Assembly (NCBI GenBank): GCA_001179505.1
Contig: CDMY01001052.1
Location: 3,904 to 67,903 of the forward strand
Length of the DNA: 64,000 bases
Source: Vitrella brassicaformis
Taxonomy: Eukaryota > Sar > Vitrellaceae
Direction: 5' to 3'
The translations under genes were made by a program, and so were the position numbers. Positions 46,275 through 58,527 of the stretch are shown in pieces. The notes beneath the pieces were generated by a model. That model did not search any database. It saw only the letters and a program-made list of their open reading frames with translations, and was not told where the DNA came from. Positions within the stretch are counted from its first letter, which is position 1, and every line of letters begins with the position of its first letter.

Positions 46275-46637
46275 GTCGTGCGCCGCAGCAGGCGACAATT
46301 AGTGCGCAATAGCGGTACGTCGCCCTTGCACAGCTCTAGCTATCACACAGCTCTCTGCCTGGCTGTGCGTGTTGCATGTTCGCATACTTACGTAGCTAGG
46401 CCTATCCGTCCGTCGCATTCTCTGTCCATCCATCCATCCAGAGAACAAACAGCACGGACGTCTTCACCAGACGCACGCGCACACGGATACATACACCCCA
46501 ACACAACACGCACGATACCATAACCACATCATTCAATCCATCTCTCTCAGCTGTACAAGTACTTAGCCGCCCCCCCTCCCCCGCCCTGCCCTGCCTGTCT
46601 TCCCCCTTAGACAGCCTGTGTGCCGGCCGGCCGTCAC
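46275..46637. other. Intergenic spacer, upstream of Prx-Grx gene
   Basis: No gene seen. It contains CATC repeats near 46420-46440. Confidence 0.5.
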
Positions 46638-48611
46638 TCACTTTGACCGTTTTTTGTTGTGTTTGGCGGTGGCGCTGCTGCTGAGCTCTTCGGGTGTTGC
46701 CCGAGTCCACTCCACAAACGCCTCGTACCCGCTCCTCTTGGTGATGAGGCCGCTGATGAAGGCGTCAGACGACCGCCCACGCCACGGCACCGCCCGCATG
46801 GACGCACCCACAGCCGCACCGATGCGGAATGGCACCAGCTGCAGACAGACACACAGGTCCGCCCATTCATCCAGCCAGCAAGACGGCATTGTTTTGTTTG
46901 TCTACTTGTTCACTCACCTTATTGGCGGATCTTCTCTTGAGCGACGCCTTTCGCCCGGCGTCATCGGCTCCGTGCCGCGCCAGGTACTGCTCGAACTCGG
47001 AGGACCAGTCGATGGTGTGCTCGACGGGGCAGGCGTCCGCCGTGGCGCCCAGAATGTACGTGTTGGTCGGCGAGAGCATCGCACCACCCACACCCTGCTG
47101 CTGCTGCTGCTGCTGGGAGGCCGCGGCCGTCTTGTTGATTCGCTCCTGGAGGAACCCTCTTCCCTTCTCCTCATTGATCTGCGCGTTTTAGACAGACAGA
47201 CACACACACAGACACATAGATGCCGACCGACAACACACCATTGTGGTTGCGCACTGCCCTGCACTGCACTGCACTGCCTGCGCTGGTTTACGATGCTGAT
47301 CATCTTGCTGAGTCTCTGCTGCTGCATGAGGGGCGGGGGGCAGCGGTCCTCTCTGTGCCAGGTCACCAACGACGTCAGCAGGCAGCTGTGCCCGTTGCGG
47401 GTGGAGTTCAGCAGCGGCGCCCAGGAAGGCAACACGCTCTCGAAACCTGCGTGAAACCAAGAGAGATCGCCACCGTGTGTCTGTGTGTGTGTGTGTGTGA
47501 GCCGGTCGCTGACCGAAGTACTGTGCCGCGGCGAATATGGAGGCGTCGACACGGTCGAAGAGGAGAGCCCCGCTGTCTGTGCCGTCCTGATGTGTGTCGA
47601 CAGGGAAGAAGTGCGTGAGAGCCTGCCCTTTTGTGTTGAGTTGGCTGATGAGGTCGGGCAGGCCCTGCACATACACACACGACACAAGGCAACGGATCGG
47701 ACATGTCTGTCTATGTCTGTGTGTCTGTGTGTGTGTGGATGGGTGACTGTGTGACCCTTGCGCCTCTGCATGTGACGCAGATGTCCACTTCATGCGCCTC
47801 CAAGGACGACACGAACGACTCGAGCAAGTCCCTGCACACACACACATACACATGAGGGAGGGAGGGAGGGAGGGAGGGGGGTACTCACCCACCTCAGTGC
47901 AAAGTAGAGTGCCCCATGCAGGTCATTCGTCGGCACGTGATGCCGTCTCCCTGTCTCAATCACAGCCTACACCNNNNNNNNNNNNNNNNNNNNNNNNNNN
48001 NNNNNNNNNNNNNNNNNNNNNNNNNNNNNNNNNNNNNNNNNNNNNNNNNNNNNNNNNNNNNNNNNNNNNNNNNNNNNNNNNNNNNNNNNNNNNNNNNNNN
48101 NNNNNNNNNNNNNNNNNNNNNNNNNNNNNNNNNNNNNNNNNNNNNNNNNNNNNNNNNNNNNNNNNNNNNNNNNNNNNNNNNNNNNNNNNNNNNNNNNNNN
48201 NNNNNNNNNNNNNNNNNNNNNNNNNNNNNNNNNNNNNNNNNNNNNNNNNNNNNNNNNNNNNNNNNNNNNNNNNCCCCCCCCCCCCCCCCCCCCCCCCCCC
48301 ACACACACAGAGGGAGACAGACGATGAGAGAGCCGAGCAGCCACATCACACACATCCCATCAAATGACTGACGCCGGCCGTCTGCCACTGCTCACGCACT
48401 GTGAGACTCACAGGTGTGTCCCATCCCGCCAGCGGCTCGGCGTTTTCGACAATCATGCACCCATGGTCTCGGTCAAATTGCAGCGGGTTCACGCGACAGA
48501 AGTGCGATTCGGGAGCCCCCATGGGCAGCAGCAGGCCGCCAGTGCGCCACCGGACCAAAGGCAGCCTGTGTGAATGAGGGAGGGAGGGAGGGAGGAGGCT
48601 GTCATCTGGTC

Positions 48612-48648
<37 letters not shown>

Positions 48649-50741
48649 TGTATGTCTGTTTGTGTGGTTACTTCTGTCTGGGGTCTGGCATGAGGAAGTA
48701 TCGATTCTCGCGGGCCATCTGGTACTCGACGTGCCCACGAAGCTGAGTCATGAACTCCCGCCGCTGCTTCAAGACGCCTGCCGCGTCCACACACACACAC
48801 GTTTGTTCGGTCGGCCACTGCACTCACTCATTCGCACCCCCACCTCACCATTGATGTCGGGTTTGTCTCTGCTCATTTTGATGACGGCTTGTAGGCATGC
48901 GCGTATCAGGGAGCGCGGCTCTCCCGGCTCGAAGCGCGTCAGCAGCCGGCTGCTGCTGCTGCTGCTGCCACTGCTGCCGGTGGTGGTGGGATTGTCGCTC
49001 TCGGCCATGTATGGCCACTCACCATCCGTCTCGTCGGTGTCAAGCAGGAGTTTCTCCAACTGACCGACACAGACACAGACACCCACCAAGAGACACCGTC
49101 GACGACATGACGGGTGTGTGCACACCCCTCCCCCCCACCATCTGTCTGTCTGTCTGTCTGTCTGTCTGTCGACTCACCCACCATACCACACCATACCATG
49201 TGTCCCTGGACGTGCGTCAGGGCGGCCGAGTACCACAGTGCGATGGCCAGGTCGATGCCCTCCCTCCCATAGGTATACAGCACCCGCAGTATCATCAGGT
49301 TGCCCACCACCACCAGCGGCATGTAGTCGTTGACCAGGACACGCACCGCCAGCCGCCCACAGCCGTCACCTCTTGGCAGCCTGGCAATAGTAGTAATGAC
49401 GTGCCGCAGATCTCCGCTCGCCGCGAAGCAGAGGTGGAGAGGGGGGATGGTGGCTGGTGCGGCTGGTGCGTCGGTGTCTTTGAGCTCGTTGTCTGGGAGG
49501 TTGAGGAGGTCGTATGCCGGGAGGTTGCCCCAGTTCACCTGGTGGCCATGGATATTGGGCGTGTCGGGCACGCTGAACGTACGCAACAATTAAAGGGAAG
49601 ACACACACGGCCAGATGGCCGGGAGTGAGTGCTCTGTGAGACTGTGTGGGTGTGGGTGTGGGTATGGATATGTGGTTACTTACGGTAGCCATTGCTCGTG
49701 TGGGTGGGTGACAGATCTGGGCAGCCAGTCCTTCGAGCCCATAGGGTCCTTGCACAGCTTCTTGTGCGTCGGCCAATGGCTCACCTGACACTCCTTGCAA
49801 CAATACCTGCGTCCATCCATCCAGACACACACAGACACACACACACACATCATCTGGTCCACCCACTCTGCTGGCTCATGGCTGCCTGCCCTGCCCCCTC
49901 ACTGACCTGACGAGCTTACACGACCCGCACTCAGACCTGCCCATCTCAGTACACCCATTCCCCGCACTACTGTTGGCACACGGACAGCAGTCCATCTGCC
50001 CCCCGTCCGGCCGGCTGCCCATCAGCCGCCTGCAGCCTTTCTCCATCAGCCGCTGCACTTTGGCCAGCGACACGTCGGTGTGCTGCTGCACGAAGCCTTC
50101 GAAGCGAGATGTGAACTCGGCGTTGAAGACGTGCATAAGACCGAGGGCCTGGCGGGCCTTTGGGCGGAGTGGCTGGGGCAGCTCCACCTTCTCACGGACA
50201 TAGTTCTCGGGCAGATAGCTGACACACACGCGCAGACAGGGAGAGAGAGAGAGAGAGAGAGAGAGAGGCTGATATGATGCGCACACGGTGGGTGCTCTGT
50301 TGGTTCCATTGGTTGGCTGACTTGACTTGCCTGTCATAGAGCGTGAGCAGCCACAGAGCCCTCTCCCCCTCCCCCTCCTCTCCACTAGTACTGGTCGGCA
50401 CCACCCTTCTGTAGGCATCCTTCAGTCGGTCCAGACACTCGGCAGCCACACTCACCACCGACACGACACCAACACCCTCCCCCTCCCCGAGTGGTTCGCC
50501 CAGCCGGCTGGCTGCCTCTGCCTCCTCATCTGCCTCGATCCGGCGCTGATTCTCCCGCTTCCACCGGTCCTCTAGCTCTTTTTGCGTCTCCCGCGCCCGG
50601 GCGTTGTTGGGCTCCAGCTCCAGACACGCACATATGCTCCGCTCGGCCTCCGAGTAGTTCTCGAGGGCCATCATTGCACGCGCCCGGCGGAGATGGCCTC
50701 TGCTCCAACCTGCCGACAGGCATGCATGTCTGTCTGTCTGT

Positions 50742-50773
<32 letters not shown>

Positions 50774-51079
50774 TTGGTTTGTGTGTCTGTGTGTCAGACT
50801 GTCTTTCTGTGGCGCTCAAGCAATTAAGTACCTACCTGGATTGATCCGTATGCATTTCTCGGCGTCGGAGAGCGCCTCGTGCGGCTGACCGTTGGCGAGA
50901 TATGCGGCTGAGCGGTTGCTGTGGTAGTGGACGGGTACGGATCCCGTGGCCCGGGCGATGATCTGGATGGCTTCGGTGAAGCACGCGATGGCCGCCTCGT
51001 ACTCGAGCGCATCGAACTGCTCGTTGCCCTTCCGCCGCAAAGACTCGGCTGCATCACACTCGCGGTGGGATGACGACAT
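46638..51079 (-). CDS. TPR-MYND protein with DNAAF3-like (DUF4470/DUF4471) region
   Basis: Fourteen exons, about 943 aa: 50836-51079, 50322-50709, 49907-50218, 49684-49806, 49197-49572, 48849-49059, 48672-48777, 48412-48565, 47893-47966, 47756-47831, 47514-47664, 47292-47446, 46918-47178, 46638-46838. TPR repeats at about 10-125: AESLRRKGNEQFDALEYEAA, HSNRSAAYLANGQPHEALSD, RARAMMALENYSEAERSICA. MYND zinc finger about 288-333 (CCPCAN..CGSC..YCCKECQVSHWPTHKKLC). Next NIHGHQVNWGNLPAYDLLNL and LHLCFAASGDLRHVITTI, the DUF4470 signature found in axonemal dynein assembly factor DNAAF3 and in MYND proteins, then a long C-terminal part. A role in dynein or other client assembly is inference. A 300-N gap falls between exons 8 and 9, whose phases match, so it probably lies in an intron. 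The donor of exon 2 is ambiguous (GCAAGT or GTCAGC). Confidence 0.82.
47974..48273. other. Assembly gap of 300 N
   Basis: Exactly 300 N followed by 27 C residues (48274-48300) and (AC)n. It lies within the TPR-MYND gene, apparently in an intron. Confidence 0.98.
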
Positions 51080-51165
51080 TTTCCCTTTCTCCTTCCCTCG
51101 CGCGAGCTGGCGTCTTGGGGGCGGTGACTCGGAAGAGGCCCGCAGTCTCAGCATCGTGGGAAGTG
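51080..51165. promoter_or_regulatory. 86-bp divergent promoter
   Basis: Head-to-head start codons are only 86 bp apart. It contains CGCGAGCTGG at 51101-51110 (GCGAGCT word). An in-frame ATG for the transporter also exists at 51070, inside the first codons of the opposite gene; the downstream ATG is preferred. Confidence 0.45.
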
Positions 51166-54001
51166 ATGACCACAGCCTGGCCATCGCACGAGAGCCGCGA
51201 TGCGGAACTGGAGGCCGTGCAGGACGGCGCCCCCGCCCCGCTCTCCGACGTGATTCAGAAGAGAGAGGAGGGACCCGGTGTCACTGAGGTGCATGAAGGC
51301 GATATCGGCAAGGGCAAGGGCGACAAAGGAGATGAACGTGATCATGCCCAGAGAGAGGGGGAAGTGCCCGACGAGTCGGATGACCCCTTCGTGAAGGATG
51401 TTCTGCAGGAGTCTCAGCGGTCCTCGGCCCGCGCTCCGCCGTCGAAGCGCTTCACGTCGGGCTGGATGCGCATTCTGCACGGCTTTTGGCTGCTGGGCTT
51501 TGTGGCTTTCGGCGGCCCCATTGCCCACCTCGGCATGTTTGAGAGGGAATTTGTGGAGAGGTCAGTCAGTTTCAATTGGTTGGTCGACGTCGGCGCGTGC
51601 AGTGGTCAGTCACTTGGTTTAAACAATGTCTGCAGGCGTGGTTGGCTGTCGATGGAGGTCTTCACCGAGATGATCGCCCTCGGACAGTGCCTGCCCGGGC
51701 CAACCTCCACACAGGTGGTCAACTGACTGACTCGTGCACTGCACGGCTGCGTGTCTCTGCCTCTCTGGACGGCCAGTGCGCGGATGGATGGATGGATGTG
51801 TGACGACGCAGATAGCATTTGCCCTCGGGACCACACAAGAGGGGCTGCTGGGCGGCATTCTCTCTGGATGTCTCTTCCTCTTCCCCGGCTTTTTCCTGCA
51901 GATCATCGCAGGTAGGTCGGTCGGTCGGTCGACGGATGAGACACACACACACTTTCGCACGCACCAGTCACCCCTTCTGCGTACCTGTGTGTGTGCGTGT
52001 GTATATGCGTGACACACAGGTGTTGGTGCGGCAGAGATTCTGGAGAGGCCCTCGATCTTCGTCCGATGCCTCAATGGAGGTAGGTGCGGGGGCATTGGCT
52101 GGCTGGCTGGCGGCGAATTCAGAACCAAGCGCATATAATTGGATATGTGTGTGTGTAGGGCTGAGTGCGACAGGCATAGCTCTCGTGTGGGCGGCTGCCG
52201 TGGGGCTGGGCAGGAAGACCATGAAGGACAAAGTCACAATCGTATGTAGTCAGTCCAAGAAACACACACACACACAGACACACAACAGACACGAGCACCG
52301 CAGCTGTGCATGTCTCATGCACGAATGTTGCAATGCCTGCCTGCAGGCTTTGGGTGTGTTGTCGGCGGTGGTGTCGTATTACCACGGCGAGCCCTACATC
52401 TTCCCCACGCTCATCGTCTTCGGCGGCCTCACCACCATCGCCTTCCACACCTACATGAAAACAGACCTCACCCTCAAAGACAAAGACCACGAGACGACAG
52501 TAAGTACTAGGCCTCCTCGACACACGGGGCGCAGAGAGCCCTCTCTCTCTCTCTCTCTCTCTATTCTGTGGCCATGTGCTGTGCGTGTGTCTGTCTGTCT
52601 GGATGTGGGATGTGTGTGTCATCGCTGTGCACTGCAGGTGGGTCAGGGCATCCCTATGTGGCTCGGTGGGACGTTGATCGCTGCGTGGCTGTCGGTGCTG
52701 CTGATTGTGGTGGTCTGGCGGTCCCAGCTCGACTACGAAGACGCCAAAGCACTCTTCTGGTGTGCACTGCAGCATGACACTCATATTCCCACTACCCATC
52801 CATCCATCCATCTGTATCTCTGTGTGTGTGTGTGTGTGTCTGTGTGTGTCTGGTGAGGTTTGAGTCGTTTTACCGCACCGGGTCGATGATCTTCGGCGGC
52901 GGCCAAGTCGTGCTGCCTCTCATACTTGAGTGAGGGAGCGCGTCAACCGATACTTAATGAGTGGATTGCCGGACTGACGAGTGCCTGCCTTCCTGCAATG
53001 TCTTGTCTTGTTTTGTCGTGTGGCCGGGACACACAGGGAGGTGAGCACGAGTTCCGAGTCCTGCTCAACGATCGATGGAAAGGTGGGGAGGGCATCCGAT
53101 AAGCGGACGGACACATCGCATCGACCACAGCATATATACGATACGATCGATGGTGTCTCATATCTGTGTGTTCACAGACGGTGTGCGACACCGTCGTAGA
53201 GCCCACCATCCGAGAGGGAGGACGCTCGTGGGTCAGCGAGGAGGAATTCCTGGCCGGTTAGCAAGATGCCTCTCTCCCTCCCTCCCTCCATCTTGCACAC
53301 ATCCGGATGGTCGTCTGTCTGTCTGTCTGTCTCTTTCTGTGTGCCTGTGACTGGCAGGTCTGGCGATATCTCAGTCCTTCCCCGGGCCTCTTTTCAACTT
53401 CTCGTCTTACCTTGGGTGGCTCGTCGGCGAATTCCCTGGCGCACTCCTCTGCTGGTACGATGGGGCGGCCATGGTATCCGATCCTCCCTCTTTGATCGTC
53501 ACTCGGCCTGTCCATATTGATGCGATTGATTGAAGGCTCGGTCTGTTCTCTCCCGGTGTGATACTGATATTCGGTCTGCTGCCGTTCTGGAAGCAACTGA
53601 GGAAGGCGTCCATCTACCGCCGGGCGCTCCCCGGCCTCAATGCGTCGGCCGCCGGGCTGGTCTTCGCGGCTTGTGCGTCCCTTTGCTTCAAGGTCAGTGA
53701 GTGAATGAGTGAGTCGAATGGCATGTATATGGTGAGTGAGTGAGTGGGTGTGGACGGGCGGTGGTCAGGCGCTGGACAACTCGCCCTTTGTGCACACGTC
53801 GGTGTGCATCGGCATGATCGGCTTTGCCCTCATCTACGCCTACAAACTGTCGGCACCACTGGTCGTCATCACAGGCAAGCAGCCAGGCAGAGACTAGAGA
53901 CACGCATCATGATGTCTCTCCCCTGCATATGGGTGTGTCGGTGTGTGTCCCACTCAGGTGGTATTCTGGGCATCATTGGATGGGCGACGGACATGAGGTG
54001 A
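51166..54001 (+). CDS. Chromate ion transporter (CHR) family, two-domain
   Basis: Fourteen exons give 530 aa: 51166-51560, 51636-51714, 51812-51911, 52020-52079, 52159-52241, 52347-52499, 52638-52759, 52858-52929, 53037-53082, 53178-53256, 53358-53454, 53536-53692, 53769-53874, 53958-54001. An acidic, charged N-terminal region of about 90 residues precedes the membrane part. First CHR domain: LGFVAFGGPIAHLGMFEREF, EMIALGQCLPGPTSTQ, FPGFFLQIIAG. Second: SMIFGGGQVVLPLIL, SEEEFLAGLAISQSFPGPLF, GLFSPGVILIFGLLPFW, ending in GGILGIIGW. The paired FGG and PGP motifs define the long (two-half) CHR type, which exports chromate or carries related oxyanions; the physiological ion here is unknown. The intron 53875-53957 has a GC donor (GCAAGC). 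The loop between halves is split by several small exons. Confidence 0.92.
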
Positions 54002-54384
54002 CGCGAAGGACAAGCCAAGCTTCGAGCAGCCTTTATTGATGATGCGTTGTGTGCGCTGCGCACATGATGGATGGAGTGAGGACATGCAAGACGCGCACAG
54101 TACCTGCAGAAGGATAGATGCGTTATGATTCAGTGCACACAGATGGATCATGAACAACAAAGAAACGTGGCCAGCTGGCTCCACAAAATCTCGTTCACTC
54201 AGCAATCCTAAGGACAAATACGACCCAAGCAGACCAGGGATGGCCTTCCGCACGGTCGCCGATCACGGCCTCTGCATATGTAAGAGCATGCAGCATGCAT
54301 TCAAACAACTTGGTTGGTGGATGCCCTTCCGTGTCTCAATGCATTGATTGGTACAGAAACGAGCTGCCGGCCGCCTTAAAGTAC
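54002..54384. other. Convergent intergenic spacer
   Basis: No gene seen and few simple repeats. It must contain the 3' ends of the CHR and ENT transcripts. Confidence 0.5.
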
Positions 54385-55987
54385 TCACACAAACGGGCTT
54401 GTCGGCTGCCAGAATATCACCGAGTGCGACTTGAGTGTCAGAGCCAGCGACAGCCCCAGCGACTGGCCGCCGACGTACGCTAAGAAGGTGAAGGCCCCAG
54501 CCATCTCCTTTTGGTGTGACGGCACGTGAGCCAGCGGCTCTACGGCACACACGGCGACAGGGTAGCCGTGCGTCAGGGCCATCAACAGCATGCACGAAAA
54601 TGCACCTGCAGGCAGACAGACAGGAGACGCAACGAAGAAAGAAGGGGACTTGGCTGGGGCGGTGAGTGGACGGATGGCTGGAGTGGATGGATGGATGGCT
54701 ACCTGCGTCGAAGCCCCAGTGGTTGCCGTCGTAAGCCCTTATCAGTAGGAATGCCGGGAAGAAGACTGACCGCGCTACCGTCAGGAGACACAGATTCGCC
54801 AGAGATATGCCGCGAAAACCCGGCAGCTTCGGCAGATATCGACCCAACTGCACCAGTGAAGGCAGAGACACAGACGATATGTGTCTCTGCACACCTGTCT
54901 CTTTGTCTGTGTGGCTGCCTGGCTGCTCACCACGTCAAAGAGGAGGAAATCCCAAAATAGCAGCACGTGGAACCAGCCCGACGATTGAAAGAACCGCACA
55001 GACGACTCCAGCTCGCTCGCGATGCCGGGAAATATGAGGAACGTTATCAGCCAATTCGCCACCATGACCATCAGCCAGGGCCACACTCGTGCCAGCGTCA
55101 CCAAGGGCGCCATCAGCGCAGAGGCCGGCTTCTCGTCTTCAAGTGGTGCGATCCGCGTGTGCGTGCTGATTATCAGAGGCTGGTCGTCGGCTGTCGAGCC
55201 GTCTCTCCCTTTCGTCTTGACTCGCACCACATCAGGATGCGTGTCGACCTGGCAGACGTAGAGGCACAGCGTGAAAAGGTAAAAGGACAAGAGCTCGGCC
55301 GTCCAGACGTAGGCCGCCGTGCGGTGGTCGGCAAAGGCCATCTTTGTGAGCATCTTGGAAATCGACGCGACCAGCCCGCTCACCCCGATCCCCACCACAA
55401 ACGACTGCATATACCTCTCCGGCAAAGCCCCGCACAGCCCGGCAATCGAGCCGTGGGAGAAGGCGTGCGCCGTGCCGGCGACCCCACAGGCGATGGCCAC
55501 GGCATCAACCGACGTTAGAAAGACGAACGACGCCAGCGAGGCCGCCTGCAGGATGAGTGCGGGGACGATCTTGGCGGGGTAGGGGATGGAGCTGCCGATG
55601 CACACCACTATGAGGCCGGTGGCGAAGTTGGCCACCTTGTAGACCGTTGAGAAGGTGTACTCGACGTTCTGCCCGGGGAACACCTGGCGGAAGAAATCAA
55701 CGTACATCAGCAGCTACTCCCAGTCCACCACAGCAAAGGAGAGAGGGGACAACACACACACACATCCATCCATCCATTCATTCTTTTTCTTCGTCTTTTG
55801 CGTGTCCGTTTACGGCGTAGAACGTTAGCACCACCGCCACACCTGCTCACACAATCGAGATGACAAGGTCTCCGCGCTTCCATGTCGCTCTGTTTGTTCC
55901 CCCATGGTTGTTGCCCCCCCATCGCTCACCGAGCAGCGCCATGGTGTAATCCAAGAGATCTACCTTCACATATTTGCCTGCACCCAT
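54385..55987 (-). CDS. Equilibrative nucleoside transporter (SLC29/ENT family)
   Basis: Exons 55930-55987, 55814-55842, 54931-55713, 54703-54847 and 54385-54605 give 411 aa. TM1 is assembled across three exons (MALLGVAVVLTFYALLMYVD), followed by FFRQVFPG and EYTFSTVYKVANF. ALPERYMQSFVVGIGVSGLV is the ENT TM5 region with the conserved Pro and small residues. NWLITFLIFPGIASELES matches the FPGI motif after the central loop, and FLLFDVLGRYLPKLPGF corresponds to FDxxGR. HGYPVAVCAVEPLAHVP and GGQSLGLSLAL close the protein. The central loop (WTAELL to TLARVW) is hydrophilic. ENTs salvage purine or pyrimidine nucleosides; substrate unknown. The 5' exons are small and rest on phase and hydropathy. 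Confidence 0.82.
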
Positions 55988-56118
55988 TGGGAATCAACCA
56001 GGAACCTTATTGCAGCGGGGGGAGGGGGGATGGGGGGGTATCTCATCGTTCGTAAATTTCGGATGCATCCGTCCCATTGTCCCGCGTCGTTGATATCTTG
56101 GTTCTTCTCTCCGTTGCG
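55988..56118. promoter_or_regulatory. 131-bp divergent promoter
   Basis: The space between the ENT start and the unknown gene. It contains a G-rich run (GGGGGGAGGGGGGATG type) near 56018-56040. Confidence 0.35.
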
Positions 56119-56974
56119 ATGAATCCTCTCGTCCGCGCGTCGTCTGTGAGGGGCGGCATGGCCGTCAATAATATGATAGTCTTGTCATTGCCGTGGCCCT
56201 TCAAGCGGGACCCTGTTGGCGGTGTTTCCCACTGGAACAGCCTCGACTACGCATCCCAACGCAAGAGGGATGTGAGAGGATGCATGTGGGCATTGCGCGA
56301 GGCGAGAATATGGGGAAAATGGCTAGATTCATGAGATGCATGATGGATTGTATATATACCATCCATCCTTTCTTTTGTTTGGTTGTTGCCTGCAGATGGC
56401 CAATGATTTCTGGGCTGAGCAGAGGTCTGAGGGCAACACACCGTTCGTGACGGAAGACGACTGCTACGAGGGCTCGGTCACCGTCGCGCATACGCCGATG
56501 GAGGTCACCTTCGACCCGGCCACCCGCCGATACTGGCCGCGCAGGGATTCCAAGATGACGTCAGACCCCTACCACTGCGAACCCAAACGGGTGTTTTGCA
56601 GCCTGGAGGTGAGATCGTCAGCCAGAAGACAATGAAAGCGCCACATCCACGCTCAACGGCGGTATCTTCATGGGTGTCCATTTGTTTGTTCACAGGTTCC
56701 CGAGTTGCACAAGATGGGTGCGTATGAGTTGTCGGACATCCTCGAGGGCAAACCCATGGCCAAGAGCAGCCCCTACCCGTCCACCTCATCCATCAGCACG
56801 GACGCCCCCCACATGCCCACGGGTGATATCGACGACATCGCCGTGCCCGTCAGCAAGGCCAAAACCAGCTCCTGCTTTAGCATCGTGTCCATCCAGAAGC
56901 TCATCAAGTCGCTCGTTAGCTGCAAGATCGGCCCGGGCCCTGCCAAGATCGACGAGCACGAGATCATCATCTGA
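56119..56974 (+). CDS. Unknown protein, 214 aa
   Basis: Exons 56119-56271, 56396-56608 and 56696-56974, all phase 0, give 214 aa. It has no signal peptide or membrane span. The middle exon reads as a compact folded part with several Cys and aromatic residues (TEDDCYEGSVTVAHTPMEVT, FDPATRRYWPRR, YHCEPKRVFCSLE). The last exon has ELHKMGAYELSDILEGK, a Ser/Pro-rich stretch and a hydrophobic/Lys segment (SIVSIQKLIKSLVSCKIG), ending DEHEIII. I do not recognise a family. Confidence 0.6.
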
Positions 56975-58527
56975 GCCCACAAGTCGTTCCGCCCCGCACC
57001 GCTACCTACCGCCCGCACCGGACCTTGTCGAAGTCAGCCCTCGAAGCTACTGTCGCCCGTCTGCTGCCAATCCGCCTGCCCCCAAGCCACCCACAATCGA
57101 CTGAGACCTCGCAAGTGCAAGAGAAGGAGGAGCAACAACAGAGTGAACAGGAGCAGTGAGCACCGTGCAGCCATTTGCGCGCCCCACGCAGTGGCACAGA
57201 CGACCGCTCAAATGGCGGATGGCACCATACACCACACAAAGCGAGCCTCTAGCCCACCACACATCACACACATTATCACACACACCACACACTTGCTGAA
57301 CAAGGCAGCCGTCAAGGGGGCGACTTGGGGCGCTGCATGGCTTCACGCTGAGCGAAATGAGGGGCAGGGAGGCAGGCAGAAGTGCACAGCAGATGGCGGC
57401 GTGGCACTGAAGAGACAGATGTACGGGGGCTGGGCTGGGCTGGTGTGGTGGGGACTGGCGGGGCGACTGTGGGCATGCTTAAGTGAGGGATAGGTGGCGG
57501 TTGGATGGTTGTTTGGAGTGTGCCGATTCATCTACACCTGCCTGCCTGTCTGCCTGCCTGACAGTGCATGGGTGGTGTCGGTCGGTCGGTCGATGTCACT
57601 AAGGTGAGTGACGCCATCGGACGGACGGTAGCTACTCTGTCTGGGGGTGGGAGGGAGTCAGCAAGCAGCCAAACGAGACAGGAAGAGAGACACAGAGATA
57701 TCGCTGCAAATGGCTGGCTGGCTGGCTGGCTGCATTAATTAACGTGCGGTCCGCCGTCCACGTCTTTGCCTGTCTCTGTTTCCTTCATTGCTCGGCTGCT
57801 GAGAGCCTCTTTTTCTCCATGACAATTGAAGTGTGTGTGGGGAGGGGGATGGGAGGACTGTGCGTGGGTGTGGTGTGGTGTGGTGTGTTGGCATGGCTGT
57901 CGTCTTTCATCGTCAGGAGGTACCATCCCTCCCTCCCTCCCTCCGTGGTGCTGTGTGCCTACCTGTGCGAAGGACCGGATGGATGGATTGATGGACACCC
58001 CCCTTGATGATGTCAATGCATACAGACATGCGCACAGGGACCGGACCCCTCACAGCATGCCATGGCCCTCACCCACACACCCACCCACCCACTGTCCACA
58101 AGACTCCATCCGCACCACCGACACCACACCACCGGCACAAACATACCACATGTTTGTGTGTATGTTCACAATGTGCAGCCAGCCACCCTTTGATGCATGT
58201 CATGTGCCGTTTCCATTGATTCATTCATTCATTCATAGTGTTCATTTATTGACACCCAATGAGAACGAATCAACTTAAGCAGGGTGTCTCTACAACACAG
58301 ACGGAGGTGTGAAGCCGCCCCGATGAATTGAGTCAGTCATCCGTACAGCTAGCTATAGCTACCTGTCCTCGATAAGGTAGTCACCACCCCCCTCCTCCTC
58401 TCTCTAGACATGGCTAACATGGTGTCTGGTGCGTGGTGTGGCCGTGGACAGACTCATCCGCCGCCCTCGTTGGACGGCGCCGTAGCCATGAACGCCCCCA
58501 CAGCCTGACCGACGCCTTTCTCCGTGG
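56975..58527. other. 1.55-kb intergenic region, simple repeats
   Basis: No gene seen. Repeats include GGCT near 57713-57732, CCTC near 57926-57944 and ATTC near 58220-58236. It is a convergent space. Confidence 0.55.

Noticed and set aside
51070-51165. Transporter start at 51070
   Set aside because: It would overlap the start codon of the opposite gene. The ATG at 51166 gives a normal CHR N-terminus, though the earlier start cannot be excluded.
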